From an uncultured Prevotella sp. (GTDB lineage Bacteria > Bacteroidota > Bacteroidia > Bacteroidales > Bacteroidaceae), in the NCBI GenBank assembly GCA_900552675.1, contig USAI01000089.1, positions 1 to 9,040 of the forward strand: 9,040 nt of DNA, in the 5' to 3' direction. Positions within the stretch are counted from its first letter, which is position 1. Each line of letters starts with the position of its first letter. The translations under genes were made by a program, and so were the position numbers. The notes under the pieces were generated by a model. It had not been told where the DNA came from, searched no databases, and was given only the letters and a program-made list of their open reading frames with translations. Positions 1-6,555 of this stretch are shown here, one piece after another.

Positions 1-9
1 ACAAGCCCA

Positions 10-47
10 TTGGCAGAATTAAGTATGCACTAAATTAATTCCGCCAA
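10..47. repeat. Imperfect 13-bp inverted repeat near the left edge
   Basis: The arms at 10-22 and 35-47 are complementary at 12 of 13 positions, with one A/C mismatch at 15/42, around a 12-base loop (23-34). No T-run follows on the + strand, so it is not a textbook intrinsic terminator. It could be the end of an upstream transcript, a protein-binding site or part of an RNA cut off by the window edge. The pairing is read directly; the role is unknown. Confidence 0.45.
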
Positions 48-63
48 CAGGTAAATACAAGCA

Positions 64-87
64 AACCCTAATGACCGATTGAGGGTT
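64..87. repeat. Weak stem-loop in the topA upstream region
   Basis: AACCCT at 64-69 pairs with AGGGTT at 82-87. The 12-base loop can add three more pairs (70-72 with 78-80) across a one-base bulge. The downstream sequence is AT-rich but has no clean T-run. It may help end transcription from a gene to the left. No coding sequence is credible between 1 and 224. Confidence 0.25.
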
Positions 88-189
88 AAAATTGTTCCTT
101 CTTCACCCTTATTTCTCTTCAAAATAGTCTGTAATAATAATTTTCCTTAAATATTTCTTATATAATAAGGTATAAGTAAAAGTTTTTCT

Positions 190-197
190 TACTTTTG
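190..197 (+). promoter_or_regulatory. Bacteroidota-type -7 promoter element for topA
   Basis: TACTTTTG matches the Bacteroidota -7 consensus TAnnTTTG exactly. It lies 27 bases before the topA ATG, giving a predicted start point near 203-206 and a leader of about 20 bases that is A-rich and lacks a Shine-Dalgarno site. No TTTG-like -33 box is visible at the usual distance (around 165-170), so the promoter may be weak or use an extended -7 element. A 6-bp inverted repeat (174-179 with 189-194) overlaps the element and could be an operator, though this is weak. Confidence 0.5.
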
Positions 198-224
198 CGC
201 TCCAAACATACATACATCGAAAAC

Positions 225-2573
225 ATGCAAGACAACTTAGTGATTGTAGAGAGCCCCGCAAAGGCCAAAACAATAGAAAAATTCTTGGGCGCCGACTTCA
301 AGGTAATGTCGTCATACGGACACATTCGCGACTTGAAGAAAAAAGAGCTGAGCATAGACATGGATACCATGCAGCCCGCTTACGTCATTCCCAAGGAGAA
401 AGAGAAGCTGGTGAGCGAACTGAAGGCCAGCGCTAAGAAAGCCAAAAAGATATGGTTGGCATCCGATGAGGACCGCGAGGGAGAGGCCATCTCATGGCAC
501 CTGTGTGAGGTGCTGGGCCTTGACGAGAAGAAAACCTCGCGTATCGTGTTCCACGAAATCACAAAGCCCGCCATCTTGGCCGCTATCGAGAACCCGCGCC
601 ACCTCGATATGAACTTGGTGAACGCCCAACAGGCTCGCCGTATGCTCGACCGCCTCGTAGGCTTCAAACTGTCGCCCGTGTTGTGGCGCAAGGTGAAGCC
701 TGCCCTGTCGGCTGGCCGTGTGCAGAGCGTGGCCGTGCGACTGATTGTAGAACGCGAGCGCGAGATACAACAGTTTAAGAGCGAGCCCTACTATCGCGTG
801 AATGCCATCTTCGGCCTCACTCGTCAAGACGGCTCACAGGTAGAGGTGAAGGCCGAACTCGATAAACGCTTTACCCATCATGATGAGGCGGTAGCCTTCC
901 TTGAGCTGTGTCGCAACGCCGAATTCTCAGTAGAGGCCATTCAGAAGAAGCCGCTGAAACGTTCGCCAGCACCTCCCTTCACCACCTCTACCTTGCAACA
1001 GGAGGCTGCTCGTAAGTTGGGTTTCTCAGTATCGCAAACCATGATGGTGGCTCAGCATCTGTACGAAAACGGTCTTATCACCTACATGCGTACCGATAGC
1101 GTGAACCTCTCAAACCTGGCCATTGGCACCGCAAAAGAAGAAATCACTAAGTTGTATGGCGAAGAATATAGCCAGCCTCACAACTTCCACACCCACTCGA
1201 AGGGGGCACAAGAGGCGCACGAGGCCATTCGTCCTACCTATATCAGCAACACTACCATCGACGGCACAGCACAGGAAAAACGCCTGTACGACCTTATCTG
1301 GAAACGCACCGTAGCCAGCCAGATGGCCGATGCACAGATTGAGAAGACCACCGTTACGATACGTATCTCGGCCGACGATCCCACCCTGGCACACTTCGTG
1401 GCCAACGGCGAGGTGGTTACCTTTGATGGCTTCTTAAAGGTATATCGTGAGAGCACCGACGATGATGATAATAACATGAATACCAACGCCACCGATGCCG
1501 ATAACAACTTCTCACACCACCTGCCCGTGATGGCAGTGAACGATGTGCTGAGCCGTCGAGAGATTACCAGCACCGAGCGCTTCTCACAAGGCCCCTCGCG
1601 CTACACTGAGGCCAGCCTCGTGCATAAAATGGAGGAGCTGGGCATTGGCCGACCTTCTACCTACGCCCCTACCATCAGCACCATTCAGCAACGCGAATAT
1701 GTGCAGAAGGGCGACCGCAAGGGCGAAGAGCGTTCATACACCATCAACACGCTGCGTGGCATACAGATTACTGAGAAAACAAAGGTTGAGGTGACGGGCA
1801 ACGAGAAGGGCAAACTGTTGCCTACCGACATTGGTATCGTGGTGAACGACTTCTTGATTGAAAACTTCCCCGACATCATGGACTACAACTTCACGGCCCG
1901 CGTAGAACAGCAGTTTGACCAGATTGCTGAAGGCAAGGAGCCATGGACCGATATGATGCGCAACTTCGACTCGCGCTTCGAACCCGATGTTGAGAAGGTA
2001 ATAAACGCTCGTTCTGAACATAAGGCGGGCGAACGACAGTTGGGTAACGACCCCAAGACGGGCCGACCTGTGTTTGTAAAGATTGGACGCTTCGGACCCG
2101 TGGTGCAGATAGGCGCTGCCGATGACGAGCAGAAACCTCAGTTTGCACAGCTGCCAGCCGATAAGCGCATGGACGAGATAACCCTTGATGAGGCGCTGGA
2201 ACTGTTCAAGCTTCCGCGCACCGTAGGACAGTTTGAAGGCAGCGACGTGGTGATAGGCGCTGGTCGTTTCGGCCCTTATATCTTGCACAATAAGAAATAT
2301 ACCTCGCTGCCTAAGACCGAAGACCCCATGACCGTTACCCTCGATACCGCTATCAAGCTCATCGAAGAGAAACGTCTGCAAGAGGCTCAGCGACATATCA
2401 AGCAGTTTGAAGAGGATGCTAAACTCGAAATTCTCAACGGTCGTTACGGCCCCTACATCGCCTACGACGGCAAAAACTATCGCATACCGAAGGCACAGCA
2501 CGACAAGGCCGCACAGCTCTCCTACGAGCAGTGCATGGAGATTGTCAACGCCACGCCCGTAAAAAAGAAGTAA
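225..2573 (+). CDS. topA: DNA topoisomerase I (type IA)
   Basis: This enzyme relaxes negative supercoils by cutting and rejoining one DNA strand. The 782-residue product begins with a Toprim domain: VIVESPAKAKT carries Glu9, and DEDREGEAISWH carries the metal-binding residues Asp81, Asp83 and Glu85. The active-site tyrosine is Tyr287 in GLITYMRTDS, and the family motif AHEAIRPT is at 331-338. The C-terminus holds three glycine/aromatic repeats (GRFGPVV near 621, GRFGPY near 680, GRYGPY near 739) of the Toprim C-terminal repeat type. It replaces the four-cysteine zinc ribbons of E. coli TopA; only three scattered cysteines occur (94, 229, 770). An Asp/Asn-rich stretch at 411-428 looks like a surface loop. 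ATG 225 is chosen because the family starts a few residues before VIVESPAK. An in-frame TTG at 195 lies inside the promoter element and would not be in the mRNA. aroK follows 5 bases after the stop. Confidence 0.97.
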   Translation: MQDNLVIVESPAKAKTIEKFLGADFKVMSSYGHIRDLKKKELSIDMDTMQPAYVIPKEKEKLVSELKASAKKAKKIWLASDEDREGEAISWHLCEVLGLDEKKTSRIVFHEITKPAILAAIENPRHLDMNLVNAQQARRMLDRLVGFKLSPVLWRKVKPALSAGRVQSVAVRLIVEREREIQQFKSEPYYRVNAIFGLTRQDGSQVEVKAELDKRFTHHDEAVAFLELCRNAEFSVEAIQKKPLKRSPAPPFTTSTLQQEAARKLGFSVSQTMMVAQHLYENGLITYMRTDSVNLSNLAIGTAKEEITKLYGEEYSQPHNFHTHSKGAQEAHEAIRPTYISNTTIDGTAQEKRLYDLIWKRTVASQMADAQIEKTTVTIRISADDPTLAHFVANGEVVTFDGFLKVYRESTDDDDNNMNTNATDADNNFSHHLPVMAVNDVLSRREITSTERFSQGPSRYTEASLVHKMEELGIGRPSTYAPTISTIQQREYVQKGDRKGEERSYTINTLRGIQITEKTKVEVTGNEKGKLLPTDIGIVVNDFLIENFPDIMDYNFTARVEQQFDQIAEGKEPWTDMMRNFDSRFEPDVEKVINARSEHKAGERQLGNDPKTGRPVFVKIGRFGPVVQIGAADDEQKPQFAQLPADKRMDEITLDEALELFKLPRTVGQFEGSDVVIGAGRFGPYILHNKKYTSLPKTEDPMTVTLDTAIKLIEEKRLQEAQRHIKQFEEDAKLEILNGRYGPYIAYDGKNYRIPKAQHDKAAQLSYEQCMEIVNATPVKKK

Positions 2574-2578
2574 CGCTT

Positions 2579-3103
2579 ATGCAACGCATCATCATCATAG
2601 GATATATGGGGGCGGGAAAAACCACCGTGGGCAAGGCACTGGCCAAAGACCTGGGGCTGACTTTCTACGACCTCGACTGGTATATCGAGAGCCGTATGCG
2701 CAAAACCGTCAAGCAGATTTTTGACGAACAAGGCGAAGAGGGCTTCCGACGTATCGAACATAATATGTTGCACGAGGTGGCCGAGTTTGAAGACGTGGTC
2801 ATCAGTTGCGGAGGTGGCACCCCCTGTTTCTTCGATAATATGCAGTATATGAACGCACGCGGCGAAACGGTGTATCTAAAGGCCACCCCCGATGTGCTGT
2901 TCCAGCACTTGCAAATGGGAAAAAGTGTGCGCCCCCTGCTGCTGAACAAAACGCCCGACGAGGTGCGCACCTTCATAGGTGAACAGATAAAGCAGCGCGA
3001 GCCCTTCTACACCCAAGCTCGCCACACACTCGACGTGACCTTGCTCGACAACTATGAGAAGATTGCGATATCAGTAGAGAAACTGAAAAAGCTGATAAAA
3101 TAA
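2579..3103 (+). CDS. aroK: Shikimate kinase
   Basis: This cytosolic enzyme phosphorylates shikimate at the 3-hydroxyl with ATP, the fifth step of the shikimate (chorismate) pathway to aromatic amino acids. The 174-residue length is normal for the family. The Walker A loop GYMGAGKT is at 8-15. The shikimate-binding aspartate is Asp33 in DLDWYIE, Arg58 is in FRRIE, and the glycine-rich SCGGGTP is at 76-82. The lid arginine is Arg118 in SVRPLL, and a late Arg140 precedes the EPFY motif. All expected catalytic positions are present. ATG 2579 places Walker A at the usual distance from the N-terminus; an in-frame ATG at 2531 would lie inside topA and add 16 unneeded residues. The 5-base gap after topA indicates one operon and likely translational coupling. 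The substrate pocket could in theory be that of a relative such as gluconate kinase, but the shikimate residues argue against this. Confidence 0.95.
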   Translation: MQRIIIIGYMGAGKTTVGKALAKDLGLTFYDLDWYIESRMRKTVKQIFDEQGEEGFRRIEHNMLHEVAEFEDVVISCGGGTPCFFDNMQYMNARGETVYLKATPDVLFQHLQMGKSVRPLLLNKTPDEVRTFIGEQIKQREPFYTQARHTLDVTLLDNYEKIAISVEKLKKLIK

Positions 3104-3169
3104 GGGCCTATAAAGGCCTCCCCCTCACTATCTATCAAAAAAGAAAAAAGAAAAGCAAAAGAAACGAAA
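3104..3169 (+). promoter_or_regulatory. speA leader: short GC hairpin, then purine-rich tract
   Basis: Directly after the aroK stop, GGCCT (3105-3109) pairs with AGGCC (3114-3118) around a 4-base loop. This stem is too short to be a confident terminator. From about 3136 to 3169 the sequence is almost only A and G, with no Shine-Dalgarno site. Such unstructured A-rich leaders are the usual translation signal in Bacteroidota. No clear TAnnTTTG promoter is seen, so speA may be read from the topA-aroK transcript or from a promoter not recognised here. Confidence 0.4.
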
Positions 3170-5062
3170 ATGAAGAAATGGACCATTGACGATTCAAAGG
3201 AGCTATACAACATCAACGGTTGGGGCACCTCTTATTTTAACGTCAACGAGAAGGGCGACGTGTATGTCACCCCTTGCAAAGACAACACACAGATCGATCT
3301 GCGCGACGTGATGGACGAGCTCGCCCTGCGCGACGTCACTCCGCCCGTGTTGCTGCGCTTCCCCGACATTCTCGATAACCGTATCGAGAAAACGTCGAGC
3401 TGCTTTAAAAAGGCCGCCGACGAATATGGCTACAAGGCCCAGAACTTTATTATATACCCCATCAAGGTGAACCAGATGCAGCCTGTGGTAGAAGAGATTA
3501 TCTCGCACGGCCGCAAGTTTAACCTTGGCCTCGAGTGTGGCTCAAAGCCCGAACTGCACGCCGTTATCGCTGTGCAATGCCAAAGCGACTCGATCATCGT
3601 GTGCAACGGCTACAAAGACCAGAGCTACATTGAGCTGGCACTGCTGGCACAAAAAATGGGCAAACGCATCTTTATTGTGGTTGAGAAACTGAACGAGCTC
3701 GACATCATTGCCCGTGCAGCCAAGAAACTCGGCGTAAAGCCAAACCTTGGCATCCGCATCAAACTGGCATCGAGCGGAAGCGGCAAGTGGCAAGAGAGTG
3801 GGGGCGACGCCTCTAAGTTTGGACTCACCTCCAGCGAACTGCTGCAGGCTCTCTCCATCCTTGATGCCAAAGGATTGCACGACTCGCTTCGCCTCATACA
3901 CTTCCATATAGGCAGCCAGATAACCAAGATACGCCGTATACAAACGGCCTTGCGCGAGGCAGCACAGTTCTATGTGCAGCTGCATAAGATGGGTTACAAT
4001 GTCGACTTTGTTGACTGCGGTGGCGGACTGGGTGTCGACTATGACGGCACACGCTCGTCGAACAGCGAGAGCTCGGTCAACTATTCTATACAAGAGTATG
4101 TGAACGACTGTATCTATACCTTCGTCGATGCCGCTGATAAAAACGATATTGCGCATCCAAACCTCATCACTGAGAGCGGACGCTCGCTGTCGGCACACCA
4201 CTCGGTGCTCGTTATCGACGTGCTCGAAACTGCTTCGCTGCCCGAAATGCGCGAAGAGTTTGAACCCAACGACACCGACCACCAACTGGTGAAAGACCTT
4301 TACGAGATTTGGGACCACCTGAACCAGCGCACCATGCTGGAAGACTGGCACGACGCTGAGCAGATACGTGAGGAGGCGCTCGACCTCTTCTCGCACGGCA
4401 TTGTCGACCTACGCACACGTGCCGAGATTGAAAGTATGTACTGGAGCGTATGCCGCGAGGTGAACAACCTGGCCAAGCAGATGAAACATAGTCCTGATGA
4501 ACTGAAGGGCCTTGACAAACTGCTGGCCGACAAGTATTTCTGCAACTTCTCGCTCTTCCAGTCGTTGCCCGACTCGTGGGCCATCGACCAGCTGTTCCCC
4601 ATCATCCCACTGCAGCGCCTGAACGAGCGCCCTACACGCAATTGCACCATACAAGACATTACGTGCGACTCGGATGGCAAGATTGCCAACTTTGTTACCA
4701 ACCGTAACATCTCGCACTGTCTGCCGGTACATGCGCTGAAGAAAGACGAACCTTATTATCTGGGCGTGTTCCTTGTGGGCGCTTATCAAGAGATATTGGG
4801 CGATATGCACAACCTCTTCGGCGATACGAACGCCGTGCACATCAGCGTGAAAGACAACCACTACCACATCGATCAGATATTTGATGGCGAAACTGTGGAA
4901 GAGGTGCTCGACTATGTGCAGTATAACCCCAAGAAGCTGGTGCGACAGCTCGAGATATGGGTAACAAAGAGTGTGAAAGAAGGCAAGATATCTCTCGAAG
5001 AGGGCAAAGAGTTCTTGAGCAACTACCGCTCAGGCCTTTACGGATATACCTATCTTGAGTAA
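3170..5062 (+). CDS. speA: Biosynthetic arginine decarboxylase (PLP-dependent)
   Basis: It converts L-arginine to agmatine and CO2, the entry to polyamine synthesis through agmatine. The 630-residue length fits the large biosynthetic SpeA family (alanine-racemase-fold type III decarboxylases). The PLP lysine is Lys99 in YPIKVNQ. Other landmarks are LECGSKPEL (121-129), IHFHIGSQ with His246 (243-250), the phosphate-binding DCGGGLGVDYDG (282-293), ESGRSL (335-340), and Cys499 in TCDSDGK, which is the conserved cysteine supplied to the neighbouring subunit's active site. LGDMHNLFGD near 543-552 is a late conserved SpeA motif. The family usually needs PLP and Mg2+. The start has an A-rich leader and the product begins MKKWTIDDS, as is typical. 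argB follows, so an arginine-consuming and an arginine-producing gene are adjacent. No frameshift or missing key residue is seen. Confidence 0.96.
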   Translation: MKKWTIDDSKELYNINGWGTSYFNVNEKGDVYVTPCKDNTQIDLRDVMDELALRDVTPPVLLRFPDILDNRIEKTSSCFKKAADEYGYKAQNFIIYPIKVNQMQPVVEEIISHGRKFNLGLECGSKPELHAVIAVQCQSDSIIVCNGYKDQSYIELALLAQKMGKRIFIVVEKLNELDIIARAAKKLGVKPNLGIRIKLASSGSGKWQESGGDASKFGLTSSELLQALSILDAKGLHDSLRLIHFHIGSQITKIRRIQTALREAAQFYVQLHKMGYNVDFVDCGGGLGVDYDGTRSSNSESSVNYSIQEYVNDCIYTFVDAADKNDIAHPNLITESGRSLSAHHSVLVIDVLETASLPEMREEFEPNDTDHQLVKDLYEIWDHLNQRTMLEDWHDAEQIREEALDLFSHGIVDLRTRAEIESMYWSVCREVNNLAKQMKHSPDELKGLDKLLADKYFCNFSLFQSLPDSWAIDQLFPIIPLQRLNERPTRNCTIQDITCDSDGKIANFVTNRNISHCLPVHALKKDEPYYLGVFLVGAYQEILGDMHNLFGDTNAVHISVKDNHYHIDQIFDGETVEEVLDYVQYNPKKLVRQLEIWVTKSVKEGKISLEEGKEFLSNYRSGLYGYTYLE

Positions 5063-5091
5063 GGCTTATAATTTTATAAGACTTATAAGCC
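5063..5091 (+). terminator. Perfect 9-bp inverted repeat abutting the speA stop codon
   Basis: GGCTTATAA (5063-5071) begins at the base after the speA TAA and pairs perfectly with TTATAAGCC (5083-5091) around an 11-base loop. The stem is AT-rich and no T-run follows, so it is a weak terminator at best. It could protect the speA 3' end or compete with structures in the repeat array that follows. The right arm is shared with the first repeat units. Confidence 0.4.
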
Positions 5092-5140
5092 CCATAAGAC
5101 CTATAAGACCTATAAGACCTATAGGTCCCATAAGCCCCAT
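5072..5140. repeat. 9-base tandem repeat array in the speA-argB gap
   Basis: Reading in steps of nine gives TTTTATAAG (5072), ACTTATAAG (5081), CCCCATAAG (5090), ACCTATAAG (5099), ACCTATAAG (5108), ACCTATAGG (5117), TCCCATAAG (5126) and a partial CCCCAT (5135). Seven full units and one partial unit share an ATA(A/G)G end and vary at the first four bases. The array also contains a perfect 12-base palindrome, GACCTATAGGTC (5116-5127), and two copies of ATAAGCCCCAT (5085-5095 and 5130-5140). Similar runs occur between genes in Prevotella genomes, as I recall, but I could not check this. The function is unknown. Units are too short and have no spacers, so it is not CRISPR. Confidence 0.7.
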
Positions 5141-5141
5141 T

Positions 5142-5155
5142 TTTAAAGCTTTAAA
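5142..5155. promoter_or_regulatory. 14-base perfect palindrome just before argB
   Basis: TTTAAAGCTTTAAA is a perfect two-fold palindrome ending 5 bases before the argB ATG. It could be an operator for a dimeric regulator, but its position in the leader and its low complexity make chance plausible. It does not resemble the E. coli ARG box. No Shine-Dalgarno site is present. Confidence 0.3.
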
Positions 5156-5160
5156 TAACA

Positions 5161-5964
5161 ATGGCAAACAATATAAACATACAAACGCAGCCTGCTTTAA
5201 CCCTCATCAAAGTAGGCGGAGCCGTGGTTGAAGACGAGGCACAGCTGCAACGTCTGCTTACCGACTTTGCCCACATCCCTGGCCATAAGGTGCTGGTGCA
5301 TGGGGGCGGACGCCGTGCTACCAAGGTGGCGGCTGCCTTGGGCATTGAGAGCAAAATGGTGAATGGCCGTCGCATTACTGACGAGCACATGCTCGAGGTG
5401 GTTACCATGGTGTATGGCGGACTGGTAAACAAACAGCTTGTGGCACGGCTGCAGGCGCTGGGCATCAATGCGCTGGGCCTGACGGGTGCCGACATGAATG
5501 TGATGCACTCGCACCGCCGACCTATCAAAGATGGTATCGACTATGGCTTTGTGGGCGATGTTGACCATGCCGATGGACGTATGCTGGCCACCCTCATTGC
5601 CGAGGGCGTAACGCCTGTTATGGCACCGCTTACCCACGATGGCGAGGGCCATATGCTGAACACCAATGCCGACACCATTGCTGCCGAAACGGCGAAAGCC
5701 TTGGCTCCTTACTTTGATGTTACGCTGGTTTATTGTTTTGAGAAGGCGGGCGTGCTGGCCAATGCCGACGACGATGCCAGCGTTATCCCACACATCAACC
5801 GCGATGCCTTTGAACGTCTTACGGCCGATGGCACCATTGCTGGTGGCATGATACCGAAGATTGAGAACGCTCTCACTGCTGTGGAAAAGGGCGTAAAGCA
5901 GGTGCGCATCACCAGTGCCGATAGTTTGGGCAGCCCCAACAGTGGCACGGTTGTTATGATATAA
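5161..5964 (+). CDS. argB: N-acetylglutamate (or N-acyl-glutamate) kinase
   Basis: This amino-acid kinase-fold enzyme phosphorylates the side-chain carboxylate of N-acylated glutamate with ATP, the second step of arginine synthesis. The 267-residue length is usual. Motifs are LIKVGGAVV with Lys17, LVHGGGRR (45-52) for phosphate transfer, VNGRRIT (67-73) binding the acyl-glutamate, LNTNAD with Asn159 and Asp161, and GGMIPK with Lys223. There is no clear N-terminal extension of the kind seen in arginine-inhibited hexameric enzymes, which suggests the simpler dimeric, E. coli-like form. In Bacteroides the arginine pathway uses N-succinyl rather than N-acetyl intermediates at the transcarbamylase step, so the true substrate here may be N-succinyl-glutamate; the sequence alone does not settle this. 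The start at 5161 fits the family and follows an AT-rich leader. Confidence 0.93.
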   Translation: MANNINIQTQPALTLIKVGGAVVEDEAQLQRLLTDFAHIPGHKVLVHGGGRRATKVAAALGIESKMVNGRRITDEHMLEVVTMVYGGLVNKQLVARLQALGINALGLTGADMNVMHSHRRPIKDGIDYGFVGDVDHADGRMLATLIAEGVTPVMAPLTHDGEGHMLNTNADTIAAETAKALAPYFDVTLVYCFEKAGVLANADDDASVIPHINRDAFERLTADGTIAGGMIPKIENALTAVEKGVKQVRITSADSLGSPNSGTVVMI

Positions 5965-5999
5965 TGCTGTTAACACAAGTTAAAAAGCGGAGACGTTCT

Positions 6000-6024
6000 G
6001 TAACCTTTCCGCTCAAAAACCGTC
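6000..6024 (+). promoter_or_regulatory. Putative ECF-sigma promoter (self-regulation)
   Basis: GTAACC (6000-6005) and CGTC (6021-6024) are separated by 15 bases and lie 18 bases before the sigma-factor ATG. AAC-type -35 and CGTC -10 boxes at this spacing are the common pattern of ECF sigma promoters, which very often drive their own gene. The predicted start point is near 6030, giving a leader of about a dozen bases. A 6-bp inverted repeat (5986-5991 with 6008-6013) overlaps the -35 region. The match is by eye. Confidence 0.5.
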
Positions 6025-6042
6025 ATTCTTATACAGAGAGCA

Positions 6043-6555
6043 ATGAAGAAAGTGAGTTTTCGCAATGATGTATTGCCGCTGAAAGACATCCTTTATCGCT
6101 TGGCCCTGCGCATCACGCTCGACAGTGCTGAAGCCGAGGACATCGTGCAAGACACACTCATTCGCATCTGGAACCGCCGCGAACAATGGGACGAAATAGA
6201 AAATATTGAGGCCTTCGCGCTCACCATTTGCCGAAACTTAGCTCTCGACCGCGCTGAGAAACAAGAAAATAACCATCTTGAGCTCGACGAGCAACGCATG
6301 GAGCGCCCCGACCAAGCACCTACACCCCTTGACCACGCTCAGCAGCACGACCGCATAAAGCTGGTGCGACAGTTGGTTGACAGCTTGCCCGAAAAGCAAC
6401 GCTCGTGTGTGCAGCTTCGCGATTTTGAGGGCAAACCCTACAAAGAAATTGCCGACATACTGGGCATCACCGAGCAACAGGTTAAAGTAAATATCTTTCG
6501 TGCGCGGCAAACCATCAAACAACGTTTTAAACAGATTGACGATTATGGACTATAA
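6043..6555 (+). CDS. ECF-type RNA polymerase sigma factor
   Basis: This 170-residue protein directs RNA polymerase to a specific promoter set. Region 2 spans about 9-75, with the core-binding segment AEDIVQDTLIRIWNRR (31-46) and the -10-reading segment FALTICRNLALDR (58-70). A short acidic/Gln linker (75-105) leads to region 4 at about 104-162, with SLPEKQR (114-120) and the helix-turn-helix YKEIADILGITEQQVKVNI (133-151) that reads the -35 box. No region 1.1 or 3 is present, as expected for group 4 (ECF) factors. The stop codon lies within the next gene, whose ATG is 11 bases upstream, a layout typical of sigma/anti-sigma pairs. An ECF-like promoter precedes it, suggesting self-activation. 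Its regulon and inducing signal cannot be read from this window. It is not a SusC/D-linked factor here, as no such genes are nearby. Confidence 0.92.
   Translation: MKKVSFRNDVLPLKDILYRLALRITLDSAEAEDIVQDTLIRIWNRREQWDEIENIEAFALTICRNLALDRAEKQENNHLELDEQRMERPDQAPTPLDHAQQHDRIKLVRQLVDSLPEKQRSCVQLRDFEGKPYKEIADILGITEQQVKVNIFRARQTIKQRFKQIDDYGL

Noticed and set aside
1734..2501. Long - strand reading frame of 255 codons inside topA
   Set aside because: It lies wholly opposite topA, which has all catalytic motifs, and its translation shows no recognisable domain. Open antisense frames are expected from the codon bias of the real gene.
3105..3118. Intrinsic terminator between aroK and speA
   Set aside because: The stem is only 5 bp and no T-run follows; the downstream tract is purine-rich. 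It is reported only as part of the leader.
3542..4396. Long - strand reading frame of 284 codons inside speA
   Set aside because: It is fully antisense to speA and has no recognisable domain. It also has no leader of the A-rich type. It is a shadow of the real gene.
5072..5140. CRISPR array
   Set aside because: The units are 9 bases, directly adjacent and without unique spacers, and no cas gene is present.
5197..5976. Long - strand reading frame of 259 codons opposite argB
   Set aside because: argB carries every expected kinase motif on the + strand. The antisense product is not recognisable.
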